Below are positions 41,936 through 53,654 of a DNA stretch of 64,000 nt, in pieces; the first letter of the stretch is position 1; every line of letters starts with the position of its first letter. The notes under the pieces are model-generated. The model saw nothing but the letters and a program-made list of their open reading frames with translations. It was not told the DNA's origin and did not search any database. A program made the translations under genes and the position numbers. The DNA is from Tetracentron sinense. Lineage: Eukaryota; Streptophyta; Magnoliopsida; Trochodendrales; Trochodendraceae. The stretch covers positions 27,163,250 through 27,227,249 of the forward strand of contig CM026570.1 of NCBI GenBank assembly GCA_015143295.1, in the 5' to 3' direction.

Positions 41936-42229
41936 ATTATGAATTGCCACTGTTAAATGATATTTTGTCTATGTATATAGCATACTGCTTAACATTATAC
42001 TTGAGAAGTTGACGGATTGATGTATTAGTTATTTATAATAGCAAGACACCTTGCTAGTAAGTAAGTATCTAGCCTAGGTGTGGTCGACATGTGATTGATA
42101 CATCCTTTTGTCATGGATGGTGTTGTTAAGCCGTGTGCTTAGTTGAGCATGGTGCAATGTGAGAAAGTATCCCCGCTTGATTGTATATCGTCCTAATTTC
42201 GGTGACAAAATTTCTATAAGGGGGGAGGA

Positions 42230-44568
42230 TGTAGAACCCTAGAATTCGAGTTCACTGTGCTATGAATAGTGTCATGAATAGTGTTCTTATATGGTGTGTG
42301 TAAAGGCCTAAGGCCTTCCATTGTGTTCTTGGTATTATGGTGAGTCAAGTGAGAGTTTTAGGTACATATTTTGAGTTCAAGAAGATAGTATAAAGATACT
42401 CTAAGTGGGTAAAAGTAAGGGTATAAAATACCCTAAGTGCTTAAAGGGTTGTAACTTAATAGTGAGGTGTTAGTTAAGAAGCTCTAGTTTTATCACCGTT
42501 GCTCAGAATTGAGTGATTCTTGAATTTTTAGAAAGATATTGAAACCCTCTTAAAGATTCATGCTTACCATTTTTTCATATTTTAAGTCGGGGTTGAGTTA
42601 AAAGTTGGATTTCCAAAACCAGATCAGCTGAAAAAACTGAAATCCATTTTCAGACCAGTCGTCTTTTGAGCCCATTTAGGTAATTAAAAACTCAGAATTA
42701 GGATTTATCTATTATATACAAAATTGTTTCCCTTTGAATGATGAATCCAACACAAGTTGAATCGTCAAAATCCGATAAGCGAGCCAAAAGTTACGGCCAA
42801 CATACCAAAGCGGGAAAAATCAGAAAAGTTTCTGTAAAAGCTATGAACGATCGTAGAAGACCTACGAATTATTGTAAAGTCCTGCAAACTGGGTAAACTC
42901 ACTATAAAACCTATGATCGATCGTAGGTTTCCTACGATCGATCGTAGGCGCGCGAATCAGCTTCAAAATAGCGGGATTTTAGGGTTTCTACCCTCTTGGC
43001 CTATAAATGGGGACCCAAATTGGGGGTTTTGGGTTACACTAACCTAAAGAAATGTTTTAGGAGAGAAAAGGGAGAAATTATAGGGTTCCAAATAGGGGTT
43101 TTTGCTGGAGATCAAGGAGGAGCTCAATCCTTACTTCCCAAGCTTCCATAAGCTTGAATCTCACTCCCACGCGCCATTGGGCTTGGAGCTTCATCCTCAA
43201 GCTTGGGGTTTCTCTTCTACAAGCTTCCTCAAGCTTTTTCAAGCCTTAGATCAAAGGGATTTTATCCCCTAAGGTAACTACACTTCACTACCTAGTTTAT
43301 CATAAACCATATTGTAAATCAAGATAAAATCATATGATTTGTGATGTGAGTTACTTTGTGATGCTTCTATGCGTTAGACTAAAGAATGAAAAGTGTATAT
43401 TATTACTCAAAGATGAAAAGCATGTTAAAATACATAAGTTTTGAGAAAAATCCAAGAGGAAAACTATATGTTTCAATGAAATGGAATTATGTGGACTATG
43501 TGTATATGGGCTATTGCTATGGATGAAAATGTGAAATATGGGATATATGTAAAGTGTTTCTTTTTGTCTACCATGCTACTCACAATTGATTATGCGGACG
43601 TGTATTGTATGATCGAGATTTTTCATATGTGTATGTGTAAAGCAAGTGAGAATTTAAGTGTGTGTGTGGGAGCATACTCGTGGACTCCACTCCTTGTAGG
43701 GTAGGCATTTGTTATCCAGTCCCAAAGAGAAACAATATGTGCAAAGATACCAATAGGAAGGTTGGTGAATTAATGTATATGTGTATGTGAGATGTAGCTA
43801 ATGGACTCTACTCCTTACAGGGTAGGCATTAGTACTAATGGACTCTACTTCTTGTACGGTAGGTATTAGTCAAGTGCAAGTGTACGCTAGTGGCCTCTAC
43901 TCCTTGTAGGGTAGGCATTAGTCATGTGAAAATGTACTCTCCCATAAGAAGATATGTGTAAATGACATGTCTAAACAGCCATGTGAAAACGATAAGTGAA
44001 AATAGTATGTGTTTTGCAAAGTACTACACACGTATATTTAAAAAGAGATTTTTCCTTATATGTTTTAGTGCATGTGTATTCTATGAACTGCCTATGTGAA
44101 ATCATGTGATACTAAGACATATTAGCTAGTGGTTTGTAGACACTGAGTATTCCATGCTCAGCCGAAATTGTTACTTCGGCAGGTCTTGTTGATGAGCGTG
44201 CTCCTGAGCCTTGGATTGAGGAGTACTTCAAGCCGGAGCTCACCATGGATCATCATGATTAGGATAATAGAGCACTGGATAGGCGGCCCTATTCAGATTA
44301 TTGGTGAGAGTGGTGAAGGAGAGATTATGTTGTATTTTGATGAGTGGGCTTGTCCACTCTTGTTTTGGTTTTATTATTGTACAAACTGGGAATATAGTCA
44401 TATGTATAGAAAGAAAAATTGAGTTCACGCTTCCGCATTGTTTTGCTTCCGCAATTATTTCATTTCCACTATAGTATGCCTTGTACATTTTTCAGGATGG
44501 TTTGACAGGTTATGACAGTAACGTCTAAAGTCCCACCTAACTCCTAAGGGGGATTTTGGACTGTTACA
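42230..44568 (+). mobile_element. 3' LTR of the tandem gag element (2339 bp)
   Basis: Starts TGTAGAACCCTAGAATTCGA and ends TTTTGGACTGTTACA. It is about 90% like the LTR at 36919 by eye, with one deletion of about 190 bp near 42474. It lacks a primer site after its end, as expected for the terminal 3' LTR. It holds the palindrome cluster (42845-42950) and a TATA-like CTATAAATGGGGACCC near 43001. Confidence 0.88.
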
Positions 44569-45099
44569 ATTTGTCCTTATGATGTCCTGTCATTAAACTA
44601 ACGATAAGGTTGCAATAAGATATTAAAGCCTTGTTCTCTGCTATCTGCTTCACTAAGTCACACAGTTTGACAACTTCAGTCTTATCAATGATGAAATCCC
44701 TTGTAGTCTCCAAATAATGAAGGAAGGCAGATCTGGTTTTGGTAATCTTCAACCAATCAATGACATCCCCTCTTGAAGCATGCTGTGATAAAAGGTCCAT
44801 TCTGTAAAAGAAAAGGAGAGAACACGCCAAACGATTTAACTCTGGGAGATTAAATGAAATCATAAATTTCAAATAAGAAATGGTCAAAAATGGGTCTTTA
44901 GATTGGAGTATACACCTACCTTGTTAATTTGAAATGACTAAATATGTGATTAAAAGATTGATCAGTTTTAGACTTAGGTTTAAAACCCGAGTCTGTGAAA
45001 TTTAAAATGCCTCGCTTAAGGCAAGCTTTCAAGGATAAAATTGCCTAGAGCAATTACCCTAAAAATTGCTAAAGCAAATGTCCACAGATAATTGCCATA

Positions 45100-45430
45100 A
45101 CAAAATGTCCAAGGGCAGTTGCTAAGAGTAGGATCCGTGGATATTAAAGAATAAATCCACAGATACTCAAACTATTCAGAGACAAAAGTCCTTGAATATT
45201 AGAAGCATCCGTGAATAAAAATCCAAGGATAGAAAATTTTGGTTCATGGGCAAGTGTCTTGTGGATAACTTATCCGTGGGAAATATCCACGGATGCTCAA
45301 AATATCCACTGACAAAAGTCTATGAATATTAGAAGTATTCACGGACAAAAATCCACGGACAAGATATTTGAGCTCACAGATAAAAGTCCTGTGGGCAAGC
45401 TGTCCGTGGCCATAGACCACGGGCAGTGAG
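45100..45430. repeat. Dispersed TCCGTGG/CCACGGA inverted words
   Basis: ATCCACGGA, TCCGTGG, CCACGGAC and related words occur about ten times in both orientations, echoing the arms of the 68-bp array 900 bp to the right. They may be a decayed version of the same repeat. Confidence 0.55.
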
Positions 45431-46306
45431 TTACCAGTCTGGTTTCCCATGACCAGAGAACTCAAGGATTCTGGCAATGGAACCGGAATTCCTGCCAGAA
45501 ATTGCAGGAAGCCCAAAAGGGTACCCCAGATTCTCCCTGACCTAGGAAAACCCAAGAAGTGCAAAGAAATGCATTTCAAAAGATTCCCAGGATCAAAGAG
45601 ATCCAATAAAATGCCCAAATGAGATTCCAATCCACCTGAGTAAGGTCTGAAATCCTCACTCCTTTTCTATTAAAAAAAACATACGGGAAGAACACTGGTT
45701 CTTCCCTTTCATTTGTGTCTGATTAGGGTGAAAGCTCACCTAGAAAGGAAGAAAGAAAAAAAGGGGACATAACGATCCTTCTTGAAGAACAAGATTCTGA
45801 ACTCAGAAAGATTTTCTGAGTTCGGAGGGGTGAGGAAGATAAAGTGTCTTCCCTAAGTTGTCTAAGGCATCCTTATAAAGGATACCTTTTGGTTAGATCT
45901 TGACCATCAACTTCGAAATGGATGGTCTAGATGCCTGGGATTCCCCCACTGTTTCGCCTTAATGATTGAGGTGATCTCATCAATGAGACTGTCTCGATTA
46001 AGGAAACCCCTTCATGGGTTTCGCATACAAATATTAAGTGGAGGGCAGTTACGCCTCTCTCCTGTCACTGCCAAGTGTCAGGATATAGATCATTTTCAAC
46101 CATCCAGATCCTGAAGGGCATTTTTGGGCAGTGAAATTTTACCGTCCATGGCCCAGATATATGTTCACAGAAATACACTTGATCATAGTTTCTCAGAGAG
46201 ACGGTTTGGATTCATGCGTGCCTATGGCACGAGTGGTCCTTTTAGTTGTCAGTATTAAATGCTGATGGATGACCATCATGCCACCCAGTAAGGCAAGAAG
46301 GGGTTT

Positions 46307-46840
46307 GATCCATGAGGATAAACCTCACAGATTTAACCCTAAATGCCAGCCTCGGAGAAACTGACATGTGTTCAATCCGTGAGGGTCAAAACCTCACGGA
46401 TGACTTTTTAGTGTCAGCCTTCCAGGGGCTGACACGTATCCAATCCGTGAGGGTCAAAACCTCACAGATGACTTTTTAGTGTCAGCCTCCGAGGGGCTGA
46501 CACGTATCCAATCCGTGAGGACCAAAACCTCACGGATGACTCTTTAGTGTCAGTCTCCAAGAGACTAACATGTGTTTAATCCGTGAGGGCCAAAACCTCA
46601 TGGATGACTTTTTAATGTTAGTCTCTGAGAGACTGACACATGTCTAATCCGTGAGGGCCAAAACCTCATGGATGATTTTTTAGTGTCAGTCTCTGAGAGG
46701 CTTACACGTGTATGATCCATGAGGACTAACTTCATAGATCCCTAATTTGAGTGCCAACCTCCAGGAGGCTGACACGTGTCCAATCCATGAGGATAAATCC
46801 TCACGGATCAACCATCACTGTACCTGATCCGTGGGCAAAA
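46307..46840. repeat. 68-bp tandem array with two hairpins per unit
   Basis: Eight units start at 46307, 46374, 46442, 46510, 46578, 46646, 46714 and 46782, so the period is exactly 68 bp after the first. The core units contain one inverted repeat, ATCCGTGAGG with CCTCACGGAT, and a second, GTGTCAGCCTC with GAGGGGCTGACAC. Substitutions reach both arms. Outer units are more diverged. Confidence 0.93.
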
Positions 46841-48559
46841 TCTATGGTCTCACCCCTTTGGTCCGTGGACTGATCTGAAGGGAACCCAGATAAAAATTTA
46901 TGCAAAAAACTAGATCTCGAGGATCTTTACACCATAGAATACAAATAATTCTATCTATAAGTTTTAGTCAAATTATCTCGGTTAATGATGTTCACCGGTA
47001 AAGTAAAAACCAACTCGAACCGTCAGAACTCTTTGTAGAGATTTCTCAAAGAAATACTCAAAGCTCGATCCTTATTCTTCGCTATCCCCGCAAAGCCTTT
47101 GAATCTGTTATTGGTCTTAAAGAAATGAAGAGGAGAATAAGAGATATTGGTGTAGATTTTCTATCAACTTGGAATAACCCTAGGGGCTCACGAAAATTGA
47201 GAGAACTATTTTCTCTAGGATAGTTCACGGTTTTGGGGAGGGATGAAAAATAATTGGAATGAATGTGTTGCCCCACACAGTTTGGGTATGGGGTATTTAT
47301 TGATTAGGATCTTATCCTAATCCTTTTCCAATTAGAATTTATCCCTTTAACAAGAGTTACTAATTTAATAGACTCCTAATTAATTCATAATTAATTAGAT
47401 GTTACAAACCTTCTAATTTGGGAATCCTTTTCCTAAAATGATTCCATAATTAAAGGGGTGTAACTAACTCCTAATTAAATAGGGATTAACCAACTCCCTA
47501 CTTTAAAGGGATCCTAATCATATTAGGAACTATCCAAGGGGGGCGTGAGCTATGAGGGGGTGTGAGCCAAGGGAGCTTGATCTCCAAGTTTTGACTAAAG
47601 TCAAACTTTATCTCTTATGTTTCTTAATTTTCAAGATTGGAATCTAATCCCTTGAAAAAAGGAGTTATTATACAATAATTATTTAATTAACCAAATCCTA
47701 ATCTAATTAGGAAAGCTTAAGTGAGCGCCCCACCCTAGGGATTAAATCCCATGGGCTTGGGCCGACTCTTAAGGTCTATGCTTATGGGTTTATGGATATG
47801 GGTCAAACCTATTTCCCCTTACTTTAGGTTAATTAAATAATTACTAATATAATCCTTTAATTTAAATTAACAATTAATTTAAACTATAGATTAACAATTA
47901 ATCTATTTTATTAATGATTAACATTTAATCAATTATATGAGCTTATATTTCTAATGTGAGCATCTCCACAGATTGCTCTGGGACATTTAAACTCTAGCTT
48001 ACCCAATGTTATCCCATTGACCCTAAATAGGAATTACATCAGAATTGCAAGTGACGTGAGATATCCATGTTGCAATTGAATCCCAGTGTAAGAACATTAA
48101 CCAATACGGATCCCGCCACATGAACTTTTTAATTCAATTGATCCTTCCAATTACATTATCCCTAATGGGCCTTCGAGATTATTTATACTATCTAACTCAT
48201 AGCCCATTGCACATCATCTGGGTTTCCAAGACTTTTGATTAAGCAATGAAAAACATTTTCTCATGTAAAACATTTTGAGAAAAGCCTTTTATAAGTATAA
48301 TATATTTTAATAAAAATATATTTCAAACTTATTTTGTTTCAAAATCACCTGCGTAGGATTTAAGCTTAATCGACTGTCTTACCCGGAACTTGGATAATCT
48401 CTCAAATTAATGAGTATGGATTTCTTGTTTGAAATTCATCATGACTCGAACAGTTTTCTGACTATCCAACTGTAGTGCCTCGGAACTTTCCGTACCTAAT
48501 GAACAGTGTTTTAGCTAATTGGTCTTTCACATAGTCCAATTAATAAATAAAGAAGAATT

Positions 48560-50940
48560 TGAAAATTCTAAAATGCCGAAAATGTTATTTTCGAATGATG
48601 AGTCAAACGCAAGTTGAATCGTCAAAATCCGACGAACGAGTCAAAAGTTATGACCGAAATACTAAAGTGGGGAAAAATGAGGGAAAACAACAAAATTTGG
48701 GAAGTGCGATCGATCGCAAGTTAGGTGCGATTGATCACATGCAGGTGACATGGACCCCAAACATTCTGAACCATATGCGATAGATGGGATGCTAGGTGCG
48801 ACAAATCGCAGGGATTTACGATCGATCGCAAGAGTGTGCGATCGATAGTATACAAGAGGAAATCAGACAAAAGTGTTTGGGTTCATGTGCGATAGATCGC
48901 ATCCATGTGCGATCGATCGCACTGACCCGCGATCGATCGCAGATAAGTGTGTGATCGATCGCATGCAGTAACTGATGCCGAATTTGAGGGTTTTAAACCC
49001 TTGATCTATTGAGGGTCCTCATTTTTGGGGATTTCTAACCTAGAGGAAGGAAAGAGGAGAGAAAGGAGGAAAGGGAAATCCAAGGTAAGGCTTGTAAATC
49101 CAAGGGATTGAAGATCAAGGGAAGCAAGATCAAGGTTGGGTCCCTCCCCATTTTAAGTTTAGAGTATTTTTTTAAAGAGGGATCACCCTCTATTGAGTTG
49201 GGAGCTTCAATCAAAGGTTTTCTTCCAAGATCAAGCTTTCATTTCAAGGTTAGTACACCCTACTAACTACCTTAGCATTAACCTAGTTTCTTGTGTATAT
49301 GTGTATTGAATCTCCCCTATTTTACCATTTTTAATTCAAATGCGTAACTTCCCTAAATTAAACAAGATAAAGGATGAATTTGGGGATGTATGAATGGATG
49401 GTGGATGTGGAGGCGATTGGATGCCGTTTGAATGTGGTGTGATGTGTGTATGGAAAATGGTGGAAGAGTAGTCTACTAATAATGAACACACTTTGATGTT
49501 TTGGTGGAATTTATGCACTAAAAAGAGGAAATGAAATGACTATAAAATGTTGCATGCCATGTGTTCGATTAAATGCCTAAATGAGAAGTTCGTCAATTAA
49601 TGAAGAATATGAAAGCATGAATATGTGTGGTTTCCTCCAAATTCGTAACCTTGATCAAATGCTATATCTATATGTGTTATCTAAATTCTCACATGCTTAT
49701 GTTAGGAATTGATATGCTATGCACCATCCCTCATGACGTACATGTCTACATGATTACTACAATTGCTACACATGCATGGACCGTTTTTCTAAAAAGTATA
49801 TGTATATGACAAACTAAACAAGAACAAGAGTTGTGATTCACGATACGCACGATAAAGCCGGACATCGGGCCGGTCAAGGGTAGGGCATATCCCTAAGATA
49901 TGTCATACCTGACTCACAAGAAAAATAAGCATGAATGATAAAGCCGGACATCGGGTCGGTCAAGGGTAGGGCATATCGCAAGATATGTCATACCTGACTC
50001 ACAAGAAAACAAGACAAGGAGGTTGGTGTACCCTTTTCTATATATATATATTTCGTTGAAGGGAACTTACGTTCCCGGCTCACAAGTCGCTTCAAGGGTA
50101 CTAACCTCTGACTCATAAGTATACAAGCAAGTCAAGTCAATAACAAGTCAAGAACATGACAACAACAAGCAAGACAAGTGATTTCAAGCAAGTCAAGACA
50201 AACATGTATGATTTTCACGAATGAGACCAAGACAAGAACAAGTTTTCAAACATGACAAACAAGTTTTGAAAGAAACATGAAAGACTATTTTCAAGTATAA
50301 GACATGATTTTTAAAGTACGAGTTTTATCGGAGTTTTCGCATTCATTTAAGCATGTCAAGATTGTCATATTGCTTTACTTTCAATTCTATTGTCATATGC
50401 TGCTATTATTTGCTTTAAATTTATGTGATGGAAAATATCTTGTTGCCTTGTGTGATTGTTATTGCTATTGTTAGCTAGTAGCTTGTACTCGCTGAGTATT
50501 CCATACTCAAGCGTACTTTTATGTCGGTAGGTACCGAGGAAGCCCTCAACCCTGAGCCTTGGGTTGAGGAAGAGTATGTAGAGGAGAGAGCCTCCTATCC
50601 CGATACAGTCGCTGGAGGATAGGGATCGCGATGTTTGGCCTTACTTAGACTACTATTAAGCATAGTGGGCTCAATAGTTCTTTTTTTGTATTTTGATAGG
50701 TGGGCATGTCCACCTTTGACTTGATACGTTATGTTTTGTATATTCACTTGGAATACGGACCACCTTATATAGAAAAGAAAAAGTTAGTTCACGCTTCCGC
50801 ATTCATGATATAACTTCCGTACTCTGATTCATTTTATATTATGGTATGTTCACCTTATTCATTATAGGATGGTTTGGCAGGTATGTATAGTCGCATCTAA
50901 AGTATCCCTTAACTCCTACGGGGTATTTTGGGGTGCGACA
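48560..50940 (+). mobile_element. 5'-truncated LTR related to the tandem gag element
   Basis: Shared blocks are GCAAGTTGAATCGTCAAAATCC near 48608, CTGAGTATTCCATACTCAAG near 50495, CCTTGGGTTGAGGA near 50560 and the end AACTCCTACGGGGTATTTTG followed by GGGTGCGACA. The first 600-700 bp of the LTR are missing at the junction with the minus-strand region. It has its own GATCGATC palindrome cluster (48705-48965) and a two-fold tandem repeat with GCCGGACATCGG-CCGGTCAAGG (49850-50010). Confidence 0.75.
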
Positions 50941-51498
50941 CCAACTGTCATTGTATCGTATTCCCTAAGGTAGAGAGTACTTTGGTGGAATCAAAACAGT
51001 CAGATTACTGCTCAGTTGTAAATGAACTCATCAGATCTGAGAATCATTGAAACTATTCAATGTGAATAAGAGACCAACTATCTGATAGTATATTTATACA
51101 AGAGGTCTCTCATTGAATGTAATCAGTCTGTATACATTTAAGCACCTATATGCTGATGTATAGTCTCCACTACAATAGTTTGAGATAAAACTACATCTTA
51201 ACCATTGAGAACATCTTAGCATTGTGATAGTCATATAAGTGAAGTGCCTAGCTTCACCTATGCTGTGACTATATAAGGTATAAGAAACTGGAAAGCTATA
51301 TCTGCCTGTGATTGTCCCATCACATAACTTTTATACAATATATCCTATGGACCTTTATTGATATCTCATATCATATAGATCATCTCATGATCATGATCAA
51401 TTACCCATAATGATACACAATAGATAAAGAAGTCTCTATTAATCTAATTAATAAGAATCTTACAATCTAAATGATTTTTCTGGGCATCATGTCTAACA
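50941..51498 (-). mobile_element. LTR remnant, minus strand
   Basis: On the minus strand it starts TGTTAGACATGATGCCCAGA at 51498, like the LTR at 29238, and runs until cut by the end of the LTR at 50940. A GAAAGGGGACTGACC stretch just before the start could be a degenerate polypurine tract. Confidence 0.4.
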
Positions 51499-52427
51499 TG
51501 ATCAAGGTCAGTCCCCTTTCAGAGACCTAGTCCATGGCCCAAATAGGCTTTGGACCTAGGTCAGTTTGTCCCCAGCTGGCAGTCAGTACTTGACCGCCAT
51601 AGAGAGAAAATCCTTAATGGAAAAGGATTCTCTGTCAGCTTTGGGGATTCCAAGATAAGGATCCCCTCTTTTAAAATCTCATGGGATGCCGTATGACACC
51701 TTTAATCATGATAAGATTAGGACTATGTTCTATATCCTAGGAAATGATGTGATTAAACATCCACCTTTTGAGGAGAAGATCTTATTATCTCATTCTTTTC
51801 GAAAAGTACTAGGATTTCTCCCCAAAATGGAGAAACCTGGTACAAGAGTCCTCAAAAGAAGAGGATTCTCTTCAGCTTTAGGAGTCTCCCAGATAAGGGA
51901 GACCCGTGAGTTGGCTTCCTCTAAGAGGATAGCCAAAGTTGACTTCCCTAAAATAAGGGAGTCAAAGAGAGAGACCAAAAAGGACTCTCTTAAATTTATA
52001 ATACGGGAGAAGAGAAGAAAAGAACATTTTTCTTTTCAAGTAACAGTAAGCAAAAACAAGCAAGCAAGCTAAAGAAAGAAGACTCCTTCGACATGGAGAA
52101 TATCAGGTGAGCCTTATAAAATGGTCACCCCTATTTTCTCTTATTTTCTAAAAATACAAAGACCTCAATGAGGCAATTATAATGCCAACATGGGATCTAG
52201 ACAACCCCATTGAATAAATACAAATACTTTATTCAAAAATATTGTATTCTTCTTTTAATTCTTCTTCTTAATCAAAGGTTCTTCCCCAAATCGAGAAGAT
52301 AATTAATAGTCTGGGTTTACTCAGATTGGAAGGATAATCCCCCACGCAAATAATAAACTCCATACAACAATTGAGGTAATTTGATACACGCATGACAAAA
52401 TAAAGTGTTACAGTAGGCACTTTTGGT
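51499..52427. other. Unassigned repeat-like sequence
   Basis: It contains an open frame at 51686-52072 of low complexity (K/R/E-rich) with no family match. Repeated words AAAAGGATTCTC, GAGTC and AAGATAAGG give it the look of an LTR leader. No coding gene is supported. Confidence 0.35.
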
Positions 52428-53650
52428 GGGACGGTATGAAGTGCGATGTAGCGAAAAATGTGTTTCGGTGCTACATGTGTCAGCAGGTGAAGGTCGAGCA
52501 TCAAAGGCCAACCGGGCCAGTGCAGTCTTTGGCCATTGTAGAATGGGAGTGAGAGCAAATATCGATGGACTTCGTAGTCGGGTTACCGAAGTTGAGACAA
52601 GCATATGATGCGGTGTGGGTTATAGTGGACCGTTTGACGAAATCTTCTCATTTTCCTCTTGTCTGTACTACTTATTCTATGGATGTGTTTAGTAAGTTGT
52701 ATGTGAAGGAAATAGTCAAACTTCACTGGGTCCCAACATCGATAGTTTCATATAGAGATTCGCGGTTCACATCTTGATTTTGTAAGAGTTTCTAGAAGGC
52801 TTTGGGGATGTCATTGGATTTTAGTACAATCTTTCATTTCGAAAGTGATAGTTAGACAGAGCGTGTCCACCATGTGACGGAAGATATGCTTCGGGCATGT
52901 GTTCTGGATTTTAAGGGTGGCTGGGAGGATCACCTATCCTTGGTGTAGTTTGCATATAATAACAGATACCATGCAAGTATTGGTATGACACCCTTCGAGG
53001 CACTGTATGGTAGACCGTGCCTATCACCGATTTGTTGGGCGGAGGTGGGTGATGGTAGTTTGCTTGGACCCGAGTTGGTTCGTGAAACTACAGAGAAGGT
53101 GACTGTGATTAGGGAGCAGTTGAAGACTGATCAAAGTCAACAAAAAGAGTTATGTAAACTAGCGGAGGAGGAGTTTGGAATTTGATGTGGGTGACCATGT
53201 TTTCTTGAAGGTCTCACCTAAGAAAGTTGTTATGAGATTCGGGAAGAAGAAGGGCAAGTTGTCACCAAGATTTATCGGGTCGTTCAAAATTTTGGATTAG
53301 GTTGGAGTGGTGGCCTACAGGCTTGTCTTGCATCTATTTTGTCTAGTGTGCACAATGTGTTCCACGTGTCCATGTTGAAGAAGTATGTGAGGGATGATCG
53401 CACACTATTGATTTTAGTACCTTGGAGCTTAGGTAGGATGCTTCTTATGTGGAGGAGTCAATCGGTGTCGTGGACTAGATGATGAAGTAGCTTCGGGCGA
53501 AGTCCATTTCATTGGTGAAAGTTCAGTGGAACCATCACAATGAAGATAAAGCTTATTGGGAGTTGTAGTCGGAGATGAGGGAGAAATACCCGCATATCTT
53601 ATCGACCGAGGTATGTCAATTTCGAGAATGAAATTCTCTTTAAGGAGGGT
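52428..53650 (+). pseudogene. Chromovirus integrase fragment, 5'-truncated
   Basis: It opens inside the zinc finger (FWWDGMKCDVAKNVFRCYMC, Q..K.EHQRPTG), then SMDFVVGLPKLRQAYDAVWV, VDRLTKSSHFPLV, a decayed core, AYNNRYHASIGMTPFEALYG, RPCLSPICWAEVGD, NVFHVSMLKKYVRDD and finally RYVNFENEILFKEGRM next to the polypurine tract. These blocks are typical of Tekay-type chromoviruses. Stops and frame changes occur near 52540, 52780 and 53180. Confidence 0.88.
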
Positions 53651-53654
53651 AGAA

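Larger units (their letters stand above)
39442..42229 (+). mobile_element. Internal region of the tandem gag element (gag only)
   Basis: Order: primer-binding site, a 1.2-kb leader, gag (40706-41935), protease scrap, integrase tail, and the polypurine tract AAGGGGGGAGGA at about 42219-42229. At 2.8 kb it is far shorter than a full chromovirus interior (about 5-6 kb). The same pol deletion is present in the left fragment, so it predates the duplication. This layout resembles plant terminal-repeat retrotransposons with a GAG domain (TR-GAG); that assignment is inference. Confidence 0.8.
44569..48550 (-). mobile_element. Unclassified LTR-retroelement-like region, minus strand
   Basis: Read on the minus strand, the right part (about 48545-46930) has an LTR-like plan: AT-rich start, GATTAATTAATTAGGAG-type runs, a TATA-like AATCAATAAATACCCC near 47302, then a leader. 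It is followed by the 68-bp hairpin array (46840-46307) and by open frames 45630-45244 and 44887-44564. The latter (DVIDWLKITKTRSAFLHYLE) could be a gag-like start but matches no family I can name. No pol is present. Both ends are set by neighbouring LTRs, so the boundaries are approximate. Confidence 0.4.

Noticed and set aside
46307-46840. CRISPR array
   Set aside because: The period is regular but the spacers are themselves repeated, and the context is a plant retroelement.
51686-52072. 128-residue K/R/E-rich open frame
   Set aside because: Low complexity, no family match, and located in LTR-like sequence.
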